Notes: generated by a model from the sequence alone, not told the origin. A stretch of DNA of 64,000 bases from DAOUMF01 sp034408935 (GCA_034408935.1 DAOUMV010000022.1:1-64000); one strand, 5' to 3'. Counted from the first letter of the stretch, positions 1 through 8,967 are shown. Made by a program: numbers and translations.

Positions 1-1285
1 GGAAGTCCCTGTACACAAATCTAACCTTGCCCTCATAGGTCTCCAGGATCTGATCCAGCGTTTCATCACGGAAACGCTTGCAGAATGGGCACTGGTAGTC
101 GCTGAACTCGATGATCGTCACCGGCGCGTCCGCTGGCCCGATGAAGGGGTCATCGTCAGCGCTAGCAGCTGCCACTGGTGGAGGCGTGGCTGCTGTTGCC
201 GTAGCTGTCGCTGCCACGGGCTCCTCAGGCGTCTCCCCGAGCCCTTCCTCGCCCGATGATCCGCCGCCAGCGAACACGACCGCACCGACAGCCACAGCCA
301 TCGCAACAGCCAGAGTCGACCCGATCCCCAACAACAGGTAGCGAGCGATGGGCCGCCGCAGCCAGTCAGGCGCAGACCAACGCGCCCCGCCTGGCAGCCG
401 CTGCGGCCGTACTCTCGCCGAGCCCGCTGAGCGCATGCCTCCCTCTTTCGCAGGCGTCGAGACTCTGGCCTCGACATCACGCCCCTCCAGCGCCGACAGC
501 ACTCCCTGGGGGCTCTGGAAGCGCTCCTCTGGCCGCTTCTCCAGACAGCGCTGGACCACCACGGCCAGGGTGCCCTCGCCCAGTTTGTCCAGTTGCTCCA
601 ACCCGGGCGGCTCGGTGCTGCGGTGCATCTCCACCACCGCAAAGGGTGTGTCCGAGTCGAAGGGAACACGTCCCATCAGCATCTCGTAGAGCACGATGCC
701 CAGCGAGTAGATGTCGGAACGGATGTCAGTCCGCCCCAGGAATGCCTCCGGAGCCCCGTAGCGCACCTTCCCCACGAACAGCCCGGTCTGGGTCATCCTG
801 GTGGCGTCAGATGCCCTAGCGACGTCGAAGTCGGAGACCTTGACGCTGCCGTCCTTCGTGATAAGGATGTTGCCGGGGCTGATGTCGCGGTGCACCACAC
901 TCTGGTGGTGGGCTGCGTCAAGGGCCAGGGCCACCTGGCGGGCGATGGAGAGGGCCTCCTTCTCGGGGAGCTTCCCTCTCTCTTGGAGGAGTTGGGAGAG
1001 GGGTTTGCCCTGGACGAACTCCATAACCAGGAAGTGGCGGTCGCCATCGGAGCCGTGATCGAGGACCTGGACGATGTGTGGGTGTTGGAGCTTTCGGGCG
1101 ATGCGCGCCCCCCGGTGGAAACGGCCGACGAAGCCTGTTTCCTCTGCCAGGTGGTCGTGCAGGACCTTGACGGCGACTCCGGCGCCGGTCCGCAGGTCGG
1201 TCGCCTGGTAGACCGTGCCGATACCGCCTCTGCCCACCTTGCGCTCCAGGCGGTACCTAGCCGAAAGCACGACACCTTCAATCAC
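1..1285 (-). CDS. Membrane Ser/Thr kinase fused to a DsbA-like thioredoxin domain (3' end outside window)
   Basis: Partial gene, still open at base 1; about 428 codons are visible from a GTG start at 1285. The overlapping ATG two bases upstream runs straight into TGA, so GTG is the start. Residues 10-270 form a Hanks-type kinase: glycine loop GRGGIG, Lys40 in VAVK, loop HRDISPGN (131-138), DFD at 152-154 instead of DFG, APE at 178-180. A membrane helix follows at about 315-340, then an Ala/Thr/Pro linker. A DsbA/thioredoxin fold then begins with APVTIIEFSDYQCPFC, the CPFC lying at 399-402. The N-terminal half closely resembles the next kinase gene. Inferred topology: kinase in the cytoplasm, thiol-redox domain outside. 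Thioredoxin-fold completeness cannot be judged. Confidence 0.9.
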   Translation of the reverse strand, partial: MIEGVVLSARYRLERKVGRGGIGTVYQATDLRTGAGVAVKVLHDHLAEETGFVGRFHRGARIARKLQHPHIVQVLDHGSDGDRHFLVMEFVQGKPLSQLLQERGKLPEKEALSIARQVALALDAAHHQSVVHRDISPGNILITKDGSVKVSDFDVARASDATRMTQTGLFVGKVRYGAPEAFLGRTDIRSDIYSLGIVLYEMLMGRVPFDSDTPFAVVEMHRSTEPPGLEQLDKLGEGTLAVVVQRCLEKRPEERFQSPQGVLSALEGRDVEARVSTPAKEGGMRSAGSARVRPQRLPGGARWSAPDWLRRPIARYLLLGIGSTLAVAMAVAVGAVVFAGGGSSGEEGLGETPEEPVAATATATAATPPPVAAASADDDPFIGPADAPVTIIEFSDYQCPFCKRFRDETLDQILETYEGKVRFVYRDF

Positions 1286-1313
1286 ATTCCGCTCCTCACA
1301 GGCCGCGTGGGGC

Positions 1314-1412
1314 GGCACCTGAAATGACAGCCATCTCACCGTCGAGCCGTCGTCTGAAGCTTTGCGATCTCATCTTCCGTGGGCCTATTCTTGTCACCTC
1401 GGCTCCTGCCAG
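1314..1412 (-). repeat. Conserved kinase upstream segment, copy 1
   Basis: About 100 bases just upstream of the first kinase gene. It is highly similar to 3359-3457, which lies in the same place upstream of the second kinase. The match includes blocks such as CTATTCTTGTCAC and GGCTCCTGCCAG (plus-strand reading). It is probably part of the tandem duplication that produced the two kinase genes and may hold their leader or promoter. I see no convincing -35/-10 pair. Confidence 0.6.
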
Positions 1413-1496
1413 CTCACGATGGTCGCGTCCACCCGCGCGATGCGGTCGCCTGGCTGGTGGCAGGGACCTTCTTGGCTTCCATCTGCTTTCCAACGT

Positions 1497-3329
1497 CTAC
1501 TGCGAAAGGAGCGCCCAAGACGGGTCGGAGGCATCCTCCTCGGTGAGCCGCACCACGCCAGAGCCGTCCGCATTCATGACGTAGATCTGACTGTCGCCAC
1601 TGCGCATGGACTCGAAGGCGATCTTGGTGCCGTCGGACGACCAGGCAGGCGAGCCGTCAAAGGCCGGGTCATTGGAGAGGCGCACCACGCCGGAGCCGTC
1701 GGTGTTCATCACGAAGATCTCTCCATTGTTGCCCTCGCGATAGGAGACGAAGGCGATCTTGGTGCCATCGGGCGACCAGGCAGGCGAGCGGTCATAGGCC
1801 GGGCCATCGGTGAGGTGCACGACGCCCGTGCCGTCGGCGTTCATGACGTAGATGTTGTCGTAGCCGTCGCGCATCGAATCGAAGGCGATCTTGGTGCCGT
1901 CGGACGACCAGGCAGGCGAGCGGTCATAGGCTGGGTCATCGGTCAGGCCTACGAGGCCGGAGCCGTCTGCACTCATGACGTAGATGTTGTCGTTGCCGTC
2001 GCTGTCGGAGATGAAGGCGATCTTGGTGCCGTCGGGCGACCAGGCGGGCGAGCGGTCATAGGCTGGGTCATCGGTCAGGCGCACGACGCCGGAGCCGTCT
2101 GCACTCATGACGTAGATGTCGTAGCCGCCGTTGCGGTTGGAAGTGAAGGCGATCTTGCTGCCGTCGGGAGACCAGGCAGGGCCGAAGTCATCGGCTGAAT
2201 TATCTGAGAGGTTGGTCGCCCCGGAGCCGTCAGCGTTCATAACGTAGATGTCGTGGATGTCGTCAAAGCCGGAATCGCGGGTGGAGACGAAAGCGATTCC
2301 GCCCCTTATCGTCGACGGTGACAGGAGAGCGCCGCCAACGAGAACCGCGGCGACGACCAGCATCGATCCCGCCCCTAGCACCAGGTAGCGAGCGTTGTGC
2401 CGCCGCCGATCAGGCGCGGGCCAACGCGGCCCCGCTGGCACTGGCTGCGGCCGCGCCGCGGTCGAGCCCTTCCGGCGCATGTCCCTCGCTTTGGCAGGCA
2501 TCGAGACTCTGGCCCGGACATCTCGTCCCTCCAGCGCCAGGAGCAGCCCCCGCGGACTCTGGAAGCGCTGCTCGGCCCGCTTCTCCAGACAGCGCCGAAT
2601 CACCGCCGCCAGCGTCCCAACTCCCAACCTGTCCAGTTGCTCCATCCGCGGCGGCTCCAGGCTACGGTGCATCTCTACCACTGCAAACGGGCTGTCTGAG
2701 TCAAAGGGGACATGGCCTGTGAGCATCTCGTAGAGGACGATACCCAGGGAGTAGATGTCTGAACGGATGTCGGTCCGCCCCAGGAACGCCTCGGGCGCCC
2801 CGTAGCGCACCTTCCCCACGAACAAGCCGGTTTGCGTCATCCTGGTAGCGTCGGTGGCCTTCGCCACGTCGAAGTCGGAGACCTTGACGCTGTCGTTCCT
2901 GGTGATGAGTATGTTGCCAGGGCTGATGTCCCGGTGCACTACACCCTGCTGGTGGGCTGCGTCCAGGGCTAGGGCTACCTGAAGGGCGATAGCCCGAGCC
3001 TCCTTCTCGTGGAGCTTCTCCCTTTGCCGAAGGACCTCAGAGAGGGGCTTCCCCTGGACGAACTCCATGACCAGAAAGTGACGGTCGCCGTCGGAGCCGT
3101 GGTCCAGGACCTGGACGATGTGACGGTCCCGAAGCTTGCGAGCGACGCGTGCTCCACGGTGGAAACGGCGCACGAAGTCGGTATCCCTAGCAAGGTGAGG
3201 GTGCAGGACCTTCACGGCTACGGTGCCACCTGTACGCTGGTCGGTGGCTCGGTAGACTATGCCGATCCCCCCGGAGCCGATCTCCCGCTCTAGGCGGTAC
3301 CTTCCGGAAAGCACGACGCCCTCAATCAC
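1497..3329 (-). CDS. Membrane Ser/Thr protein kinase with extracytoplasmic PD40 (TolB-like) propeller
   Basis: 610 residues from a GTG start at 3329. Kinase domain ~10-275: glycine loop GSGGIG, Lys40, HRDISPGN at 132-139 with Ser where the catalytic-loop Lys is expected, DFD at 152-154 and APE. After a basic linker, a single membrane helix lies near 318-340. The rest is about six repeats of the form SPDGTKIAF...IYVMNADGSG...RLT, typical of PD40/TolB beta-propeller blades. Inferred role: the propeller faces outward and binds a ligand or cell-wall component, modulating the cytoplasmic kinase. It follows another kinase gene in the same direction, with 242 bases between them. The substrate is unknown; FHA proteins upstream are candidates. 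Confidence 0.92.
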   Translation of the reverse strand: MIEGVVLSGRYRLEREIGSGGIGIVYRATDQRTGGTVAVKVLHPHLARDTDFVRRFHRGARVARKLRDRHIVQVLDHGSDGDRHFLVMEFVQGKPLSEVLRQREKLHEKEARAIALQVALALDAAHQQGVVHRDISPGNILITRNDSVKVSDFDVAKATDATRMTQTGLFVGKVRYGAPEAFLGRTDIRSDIYSLGIVLYEMLTGHVPFDSDSPFAVVEMHRSLEPPRMEQLDRLGVGTLAAVIRRCLEKRAEQRFQSPRGLLLALEGRDVRARVSMPAKARDMRRKGSTAARPQPVPAGPRWPAPDRRRHNARYLVLGAGSMLVVAAVLVGGALLSPSTIRGGIAFVSTRDSGFDDIHDIYVMNADGSGATNLSDNSADDFGPAWSPDGSKIAFTSNRNGGYDIYVMSADGSGVVRLTDDPAYDRSPAWSPDGTKIAFISDSDGNDNIYVMSADGSGLVGLTDDPAYDRSPAWSSDGTKIAFDSMRDGYDNIYVMNADGTGVVHLTDGPAYDRSPAWSPDGTKIAFVSYREGNNGEIFVMNTDGSGVVRLSNDPAFDGSPAWSSDGTKIAFESMRSGDSQIYVMNADGSGVVRLTEEDASDPSWALLSQ

Positions 3330-3358
3330 ATCCAGTGCCTCACGTGGCCGCGCGCGTA

Positions 3359-3457
3359 GGCACCTGAAATGACAGCCATCTCACGGTCAAGCCGTCGTCC
3401 GAAGCTCTGCCATTTCATCTTCAACTGACCTATTCTTGTCACTTCGGCTCCTGCCAG
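3359..3457 (-). repeat. Conserved kinase upstream segment, copy 2
   Basis: Second copy of the segment at 1314-1412, upstream of the second kinase. No counterpart is visible upstream of the third kinase gene, which instead starts seven bases after its upstream neighbour. Both copies can be read on the minus strand as a short open stretch (DKNRxxEDExAxLxTTA), so a tiny or decayed peptide gene cannot be excluded. Confidence 0.55.
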
Positions 3458-3571
3458 GTTTTCGCGCGACATCGACTCCGCTCCCAGGGTCCTCTTGGCA
3501 GCCTCCATCCACACAGCGCGGCCGCTGCGGTGGCGGCGGGAACCTTTGGCCTCCATTCACTTTCCAGCCGC

Positions 3572-5488
3572 CTATTGGGAAGCGAGTACCCAAGATGGGT
3601 CGAAAGCGCCGTCGGTAGTCAGGCGCATGAGACCGGAGCCATCTGCGTTCACGAGGTAGATCTGATTGTTTCCGTCGCGGTCGGAGTCGAAGGCGATCTT
3701 GGTGCCGTCGGGCGACCAGGCAGGCGAGCCGTCATGGGCTGGGTCGTTGGTGAGACGGAGGACGCCGGAGCCGTCGGCGTTCATGATGGAGACCTCAAGA
3801 TTACCGTCCGGGCTGGACATAAAGGCGATCTTCGTGCCGTCAGGCGACCAGGCAGGTAAGCTGCTGCCGGCCGGGCCGCCAGTCAGGCGCACGACGCCGG
3901 AGCCGTCCGCAGCATTCATGACGTAGATATTATCGTTACCGTCGCGCATGGAACCGAAGGCGATCCTAGTGCCGTCGGGCGACCACGCAGGGGAGAAGTC
4001 ATCGGCCGGGTCATTGGTGAGACGCACGAGGCCGGAGCCGTCGGCGTTCATGACGTAGATCTCATCAGCGCCGTCGTAGCAATCGGAGACGAAGGCAATC
4101 TTAGTGCCGTCGGGCGACCAAGCGGGCGAGCAGTCATGGACTGGGTTGCTAGTGAGGCGGGTCTGGCCGGAGCCATCGGCGTTCATGACGTAGATCTCCC
4201 AGTTGCCGTCGCGGCTGGACGTGAAGACGATCTTGCTGCCGTCGGATGACCAATCAGGCTCTTCGTCAAAGGCTGGGTTCTCCGTAAGGCGGAGGACACC
4301 GGAGGCATCGGCGTTCATGACGTAGATGTCGGTAGGGTCTCCGACGCGGGCCACGGAGACGAAGGCGATCCTGCTCCTGGCCGCCGGCGCTACCGGCGGG
4401 TTGGCGGGAGTTGCCGTGGTCTCGGGTGCTGGCGTGGGCGAGGGCCCATTCGTGCTGGTGGTTTGAGGCTCCGGCGTTTCCGTGGCGGCTGCAGTGGGTG
4501 TGGTGGCGATGGGCCCGGGGCCGCTGTCGTCCCCCATCGCATTGTTGAAAGCCCAGCCAATCACGAACAGCACTGTCAGCAGGCCTGCCGCTCCCGCCAG
4601 CAAAGTCAGGATGCGGGGAGATGGTTCCCAGGGCCAACCAAAGCCCACAAAGCGCTGTGGCAGAGGGGCCGCCTCTGCCGCAGATCCTTCCAGCGCCAGC
4701 AAGAGCTTGTGGGGGTCTTCGAAGCGATCCTCGGGCCGCTTCTCCAGACAGCGCTGCACTACCGCCGCCAGCGTCCCCTCTCCCAGCCTGTCCAGCTCCG
4801 CCAGCCCCGGCGGCTCAGCGGTGCGATGCATCTCCATCACAGCCAGCGGAGTGTCGGCATCAAACGGGACGCGGCCCGTAAGCATCTCGTACAGGACGAT
4901 GCCCAGGGAGTAGATGTCGGAGCGGATGTCCGCCCGGCCGGAAAACGCCTCGGGCGCAGCGTAGCGCACGCTACCCATGAACAGCCCCGTCCGCGTCATC
5001 CTTGTCGCGTCGATCGCACGCGCGATGTCGAAGTCAGTTACCTTGGCAACACCGTCCTTGGTTACAAGGATGTTGCCGGGCTTGATGTCCCGGTGCACAA
5101 TACCCTGCCGACAAGCAGCCTCCAACGCCTGCGCCACCTGCCTAACGATGGAGCGCGCCTCCTTGTCCGAGCGCTTACCGCGACTGCTTAGCACATCCGA
5201 GAGGGTCTTTCCCTCGACGAACTCCATCACAAGGAACTGCCGCTCGCCGTCCTGCCCGTGGTCGAGAACACGTACGATATTGGGATCTTCCAGCTTGCGA
5301 GCGATGCGTGCTCCTCGGTGGAAACGCCGCACGAAGTCGGCATCCTCCGCCAGGTGAGAATGCAGGATCTTGACGGCGACGTTGGCGCCGGTGTGCAGGT
5401 CGGTCGCCTGGTACACAGTGCCGATGCCGCCGGAGCCCACCTTGCGCTCAAGGCGGTACTTTCCTTGCAGTAGGCTTCCGACGCTCAT
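3572..5488 (-). CDS. Membrane Ser/Thr protein kinase with extracytoplasmic PD40 (TolB-like) propeller
   Basis: 638 residues from ATG at 5488. Kinase ~8-265: GSGGIG loop, Lys40, HRDIKPGN at 132-139 (canonical Lys kept, unlike its two neighbours), DFD at 152-154 and APE at 178-180. A membrane helix lies near 293-315, then a Thr/Pro-rich linker, then about six PD40 blades (SPDGTKIAF / IYVMNADGSG pattern). The start lies seven bases after the stop of the VWA-FHA gene, so the two are very likely co-transcribed and translationally coupled. Likely to phosphorylate Thr residues read by the neighbouring FHA proteins (inference). Confidence 0.93.
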   Translation of the reverse strand: MSVGSLLQGKYRLERKVGSGGIGTVYQATDLHTGANVAVKILHSHLAEDADFVRRFHRGARIARKLEDPNIVRVLDHGQDGERQFLVMEFVEGKTLSDVLSSRGKRSDKEARSIVRQVAQALEAACRQGIVHRDIKPGNILVTKDGVAKVTDFDIARAIDATRMTRTGLFMGSVRYAAPEAFSGRADIRSDIYSLGIVLYEMLTGRVPFDADTPLAVMEMHRTAEPPGLAELDRLGEGTLAAVVQRCLEKRPEDRFEDPHKLLLALEGSAAEAAPLPQRFVGFGWPWEPSPRILTLLAGAAGLLTVLFVIGWAFNNAMGDDSGPGPIATTPTAAATETPEPQTTSTNGPSPTPAPETTATPANPPVAPAARSRIAFVSVARVGDPTDIYVMNADASGVLRLTENPAFDEEPDWSSDGSKIVFTSSRDGNWEIYVMNADGSGQTRLTSNPVHDCSPAWSPDGTKIAFVSDCYDGADEIYVMNADGSGLVRLTNDPADDFSPAWSPDGTRIAFGSMRDGNDNIYVMNAADGSGVVRLTGGPAGSSLPAWSPDGTKIAFMSSPDGNLEVSIMNADGSGVLRLTNDPAHDGSPAWSPDGTKIAFDSDRDGNNQIYLVNADGSGLMRLTTDGAFDPSWVLASQ

Positions 5489-5495
5489 CGGTCAG

Positions 5496-7271
5496 CTACT
5501 TCCCTAACGGTGGCCCCGAACTGGTCGCCTCCTCCCCGTCTCCCACTCTCTCCAGTTCGAGCTTGTATTGGCCCACCTCGACGGTATCGCCGGCTTCTAG
5601 CTCCGCCCGGGCGATTCCGCGGCCGTTGACCTTCGTTCCGTTGGTGGATCCCAGATCCTCGATCCATAGCCTTGACCCATCCCACCAGATGCGCGCGTGC
5701 TCCCTAGACACCGCTCGATCAGGGTCTCGAAGGGGGATTTCGCATTGCTCAGATCTTCCTATGACAGCGGCCTCTGCCCTCAGATCGAACACGCTGCCCT
5801 TTTCCGGCCCTCTCTTGACGACCAGTCGTGCCAGGAAGGACGCTACCCTCTCTGAAGCGACTCTTGCTGAGGACGTCGTAGGCGCGGCCTTATCAGGGTC
5901 GAGCCTAGGCGGCTCTTCTACGTCCGGTTCTGCTGGTTCTGCCCCCTTGCCCGCGACGACAGTTACCCGCCGCCGCCGCGCCCTGAAGTAGATGGACATT
6001 GATAGAGCGACCGCTGCAGCGACGCCTGCAACCAGGGCAACGAAACCCCAATTGAAGGAACTCCCAGTGATATCGAAGCGATACTCCTGAACCCCCTCAT
6101 TTCCTGATTCATCAATCGCTTGGATCGCCAGAGTGTGCTCTCCCCTTTCCAGGGCATCGCTGTTGAGTACGTACCGGAACGGCTGGTTAGAAGTGGTATG
6201 AACGACTTCTCCGTCGAGCAGAAACTCGACGCGAGTGATGGAGCCCTGCGCCGTGATAGCTGGCTCTATGACAGTGGTCCCAACCGGCGAATCCCCTTCT
6301 TTCAGGATCTCATCAAGTGCCGGCAGAGAGACCGCTGGTTCCACCGGCTTGCTCGTGAATTTCCCTTCGGCTTGTATCTGCTCGCCCGCGACTGTAGCTG
6401 ACACCGTGAACGGATGGGTGCGAGAGTCGGCTAGGGCACTGCTTTGATAGCTGATCTGGTACTGACTGCGCAGCGTTTCTCCAATTCGCGACAATAGATC
6501 TTGAAGCTCTTCGGCCGAGGGCGCGAACAATGACTCGCCCCCCGAGAGAGAGCTCAACTCGTGCAGAAAGTCTCGATCGGCGTCGTCACCGATGCCCACA
6601 GTGAATATCGGCACCCGCGAATCACCGGAAAATTGGAGCACAGAACCGCGAGTGCTGAGGCTCACGTCCCCAAACTCCTTGCCGTCCGTTAGCAGAATCA
6701 CGGCTCTCCGGGCCAGTGTGGACTGCGCAGCAAGGCGCACCGCCTGGAACGCTCCGTCATGCAGTGCAGTGTTACCAGCGGCGGACAGTGAGGCCAAGAC
6801 GTCAGAGGAGGCTTCGTCAACTGAGATGGGGTCCAACACGATGTTCACGGTGTCGGCAAATGATGTGACAGCAACCTGGTCTTCAGGAGATAGGCCGGCG
6901 ATGAGCGTCTCCACCCCTGCTCTTGCTGAGGCCAGCTTGTCGCCCTCCATGCTGCCGCTGGTGTCGATCGCGAAGACGATCAGCAAAGGGGTCCCTAAGT
7001 CCACGACGTTTTCGACCGCGAAATCGGAAACGATCTCCCGTTCTTCTTCCAACCTGAACTGTGACCGATCCAGATCCTTCACAGGTCGGCCAGTGGGATC
7101 CGTCACGCTGACGATCAACCTGACCTCGGGGAAATCGGAGGCGTCAACCCGCCCTATGGACATATGGGGCGAGGCCTCCTGCGCGCGAGCGGCCGCAGGT
7201 CCGACATACCCTAGACCCAAGAGAAGGCCTGCCCAGACCAGTGCGGTCAAGAGACGCGCGACGGTGCTCAT
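5496..7271 (-). CDS. Secreted-side VWA domain, membrane helix and cytoplasmic FHA domain protein
   Basis: 591 residues from ATG at 7271; an in-frame TTG two codons earlier is less likely. Signal peptide at 1-32. VWA domain ~90-270 with a complete MIDAS start DTSGS (103-107) and LLTDG downstream. An Ig-like segment at ~325-400 includes EFLLDG. One membrane helix near 407-430 is followed by a basic cluster RARRRR. A C-terminal FHA domain carries GRSEQCEI, SREHARI and STNGTKVNG, the canonical phosphothreonine-binding loops. Expected topology: VWA outside, FHA inside, so it could couple adhesion or protein binding outside to phospho-signalling inside. It sits directly upstream of a kinase gene. 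Confidence 0.88.
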   Translation of the reverse strand: MSTVARLLTALVWAGLLLGLGYVGPAAARAQEASPHMSIGRVDASDFPEVRLIVSVTDPTGRPVKDLDRSQFRLEEEREIVSDFAVENVVDLGTPLLIVFAIDTSGSMEGDKLASARAGVETLIAGLSPEDQVAVTSFADTVNIVLDPISVDEASSDVLASLSAAGNTALHDGAFQAVRLAAQSTLARRAVILLTDGKEFGDVSLSTRGSVLQFSGDSRVPIFTVGIGDDADRDFLHELSSLSGGESLFAPSAEELQDLLSRIGETLRSQYQISYQSSALADSRTHPFTVSATVAGEQIQAEGKFTSKPVEPAVSLPALDEILKEGDSPVGTTVIEPAITAQGSITRVEFLLDGEVVHTTSNQPFRYVLNSDALERGEHTLAIQAIDESGNEGVQEYRFDITGSSFNWGFVALVAGVAAAVALSMSIYFRARRRRVTVVAGKGAEPAEPDVEEPPRLDPDKAAPTTSSARVASERVASFLARLVVKRGPEKGSVFDLRAEAAVIGRSEQCEIPLRDPDRAVSREHARIWWDGSRLWIEDLGSTNGTKVNGRGIARAELEAGDTVEVGQYKLELERVGDGEEATSSGPPLGK

Positions 7272-7329
7272 TGCCAACCCATCCTCATTTCAGTGCATCG
7301 GCTTGGAGCTACTCCAAAGGCTGACCCTG

Positions 7330-7815
7330 CTACGAGGTCTGGCCTCTACTCGGCGTCTCCCTGAAGAGAAGACGCGCACCGCCGATTTCCAGTTCGTCAC
7401 CATCTCGCAATGGGACTGCGCCCTTCACCCGCTCCCGGTTGCCTTCCGGCGTCACCAGCCACGAACCGTTGCGGCTTCCCAGGTCGTAGTACACGAACCG
7501 CTGGTCTTCGTAGCGTATGCGGCCGTGGCGGCGGCTCACGGCGGAATCATCGATCACGATCTGGTTGGAGCCGCTAATGCGGCCGATGTCCGTGATGGGA
7601 CGGAGTTGAGTTGAATTGCCAGTGCCCGGGCCGGCACTGATCACCACGTGGGCGAGTGCCACGCTGGGAGGGGTGCCGGCCACCCGAGTTTGGGCCACCG
7701 TTTCGGGGTTCTGTCGCCTCTGGCCAGTCCGTAGGGGCTCGCCGCATTGGGGGCAGCGGGCGAAGTCGGGCTCCAACGGACATCCGCAGTTTTGACATTC
7801 TTCACGCTCGTTCAT
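7330..7815 (-). CDS. Zinc-ribbon plus FHA domain protein
   Basis: 161 residues. The ATG at 7815 is preceded by GGAGG at a spacing of six, which decides it over an in-frame TTG at 7821. The N-terminus holds a CxxCxCP...CPQCG zinc ribbon (~residues 7-27). An FHA domain follows (~55-150) with GRISGSNQI, SRRHGRI and SRNGSW replacing the common STNGT. No signal peptide or membrane helix, so it is cytoplasmic. It lies between two other FHA genes in the same orientation and is probably a reader or substrate of the local kinases. This cytoplasmic zinc-ribbon/FHA layout is also known from other Gram-positive-like kinase loci. Confidence 0.88.
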   Translation of the reverse strand: MNEREECQNCGCPLEPDFARCPQCGEPLRTGQRRQNPETVAQTRVAGTPPSVALAHVVISAGPGTGNSTQLRPITDIGRISGSNQIVIDDSAVSRRHGRIRYEDQRFVYYDLGSRNGSWLVTPEGNRERVKGAVPLRDGDELEIGGARLLFRETPSRGQTS

Positions 7816-7850
7816 CGCCAACCTCCTGAATCTCCCCTCGGACAGAGAGT

Positions 7851-8609
7851 CTAGTTGCCGGCTGACTTGACCTGAGTAAATACGAGGATCGTTGGGCCGA
7901 CCTGAATTCGGTCACGCTCGCTGAGGGCATGAGGCGCCTCAATCTTTCTTCGTCCGTCCGCGTCAAGAAGCCAAGTCCCGTTTGCGGAATCTAGATCGCG
8001 GAGAACGAAGCGGCCGTCTTGGAGCCTGATACTGGCATGATCGCGGCTGACCTCCTGGTCATCCAGTACGACCCTGTCGTCACCGGAATCCCGACCTATG
8101 ATGGTCCTTTCCCGCAGCCTGTGGATCGTGCCTGCTCGAGAACCCGTCTTCTCAACTACAAAAGCGAGTTCGTTGATCTCATCCCATCGAGCAATCCGCG
8201 TCGGCTCTGGTCCTTGGGGCCGGAGATGTGTCGTCTCCTCCTCTGCCGGCAAGGGGGGCGGCGGCACGGTCTCCGCCTCTTCTGCCATCCTTGGCGTACG
8301 CCGTGAAAACACGAGATAGGAGAGGACGGCGATGAGGGACAAGGCGAGACCGCCAAGACCGACGAAGCTAAGGGGATTGACCAGGTTCTGCTCCGAAACG
8401 TCGAGATTGAACGCAGAGACAATCAGCGCCGGTAGCGTCAGGAGAGTCCCTATAGCGGCGCCGATCTTCCATGTGAGCCCGCTCACACCGCGCGTCTGAG
8501 CATCGTAGAAGAGCCAGAGAGCGGCCGCTAGGCTCACCAGGAACACCCCGGCGAACAGGAGGGCCCTTATCGTTGAATCCATTGACAGGAAGTCTATGGG
8601 GTAGTCCAT
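7851..8609 (-). CDS. Three-helix membrane protein with C-terminal FHA domain
   Basis: 252 residues from ATG at 8609 with GGGAGG upstream. Three hydrophobic segments (about 14-34, 45-66 and 80-102) precede a Pro/Glu-rich linker. A C-terminal FHA domain (~150-245) follows with IGRDSGDDRV, SRDHASI and SANGTW. The FHA domain should be cytoplasmic. It lies 14 bases downstream of the single-domain FHA gene, so co-transcription is likely. It could act as a membrane anchor recruiting phosphorylated kinases or their targets (inference). Confidence 0.87.
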   Translation of the reverse strand: MDYPIDFLSMDSTIRALLFAGVFLVSLAAALWLFYDAQTRGVSGLTWKIGAAIGTLLTLPALIVSAFNLDVSEQNLVNPLSFVGLGGLALSLIAVLSYLVFSRRTPRMAEEAETVPPPPLPAEEETTHLRPQGPEPTRIARWDEINELAFVVEKTGSRAGTIHRLRERTIIGRDSGDDRVVLDDQEVSRDHASIRLQDGRFVLRDLDSANGTWLLDADGRRKIEAPHALSERDRIQVGPTILVFTQVKSAGN

Positions 8610-8623
8610 AGTACCTTACCTCC

Positions 8624-8956
8624 CTACAGTTGCTTGAACACCAGGACAGTCCCACCGATCTCGACTTCGTCGTCGTGCTGCAGCGCATGCCTGACGACGG
8701 ACTGTCCGTTCACCTTCGTTCCATTCGTGGAGGCCAAGTCATAGAGGACAAAGCCCTCCTCGCCCTCCACCCGGACACGCGCGTGTGATCCTGACACCAG
8801 GTCGTTGTCGAGCCGAATGTGATTCTCGCCGGAGCGACCGATGTTCGTGCTGTCCGGCCGGAGCTGGTGGGTTGTGCCCGCCCGATCGCCCTTCCTCACA
8901 ATGAGATAGGCGAAGCTCGGTTCCGTGGTCTTGGCGATAACGGTCTCATCGGTCAT
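8624..8956 (-). CDS. Small single-domain FHA protein
   Basis: 110 residues. The ATG at 8956 has GAGGAGGG just upstream and is preferred over an earlier in-frame ATG. Almost the whole protein is one FHA domain: IGRSGENHI, SGSHARV and STNGTKVNG are all present, so phosphothreonine binding should be intact. It is soluble and resembles GarA-type FHA regulators in size, though it lacks an obvious N-terminal ETTS-type phosphorylation motif; Thr-rich residues near the N-terminus (TDETVIAKTTE) could be the kinase target. The start lies 11 bases after the upstream stop. Confidence 0.88.
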   Translation of the reverse strand: MTDETVIAKTTEPSFAYLIVRKGDRAGTTHQLRPDSTNIGRSGENHIRLDNDLVSGSHARVRVEGEEGFVLYDLASTNGTKVNGQSVVRHALQHDDEVEIGGTVLVFKQL

Positions 8957-8967
8957 GCCGACCCTCC

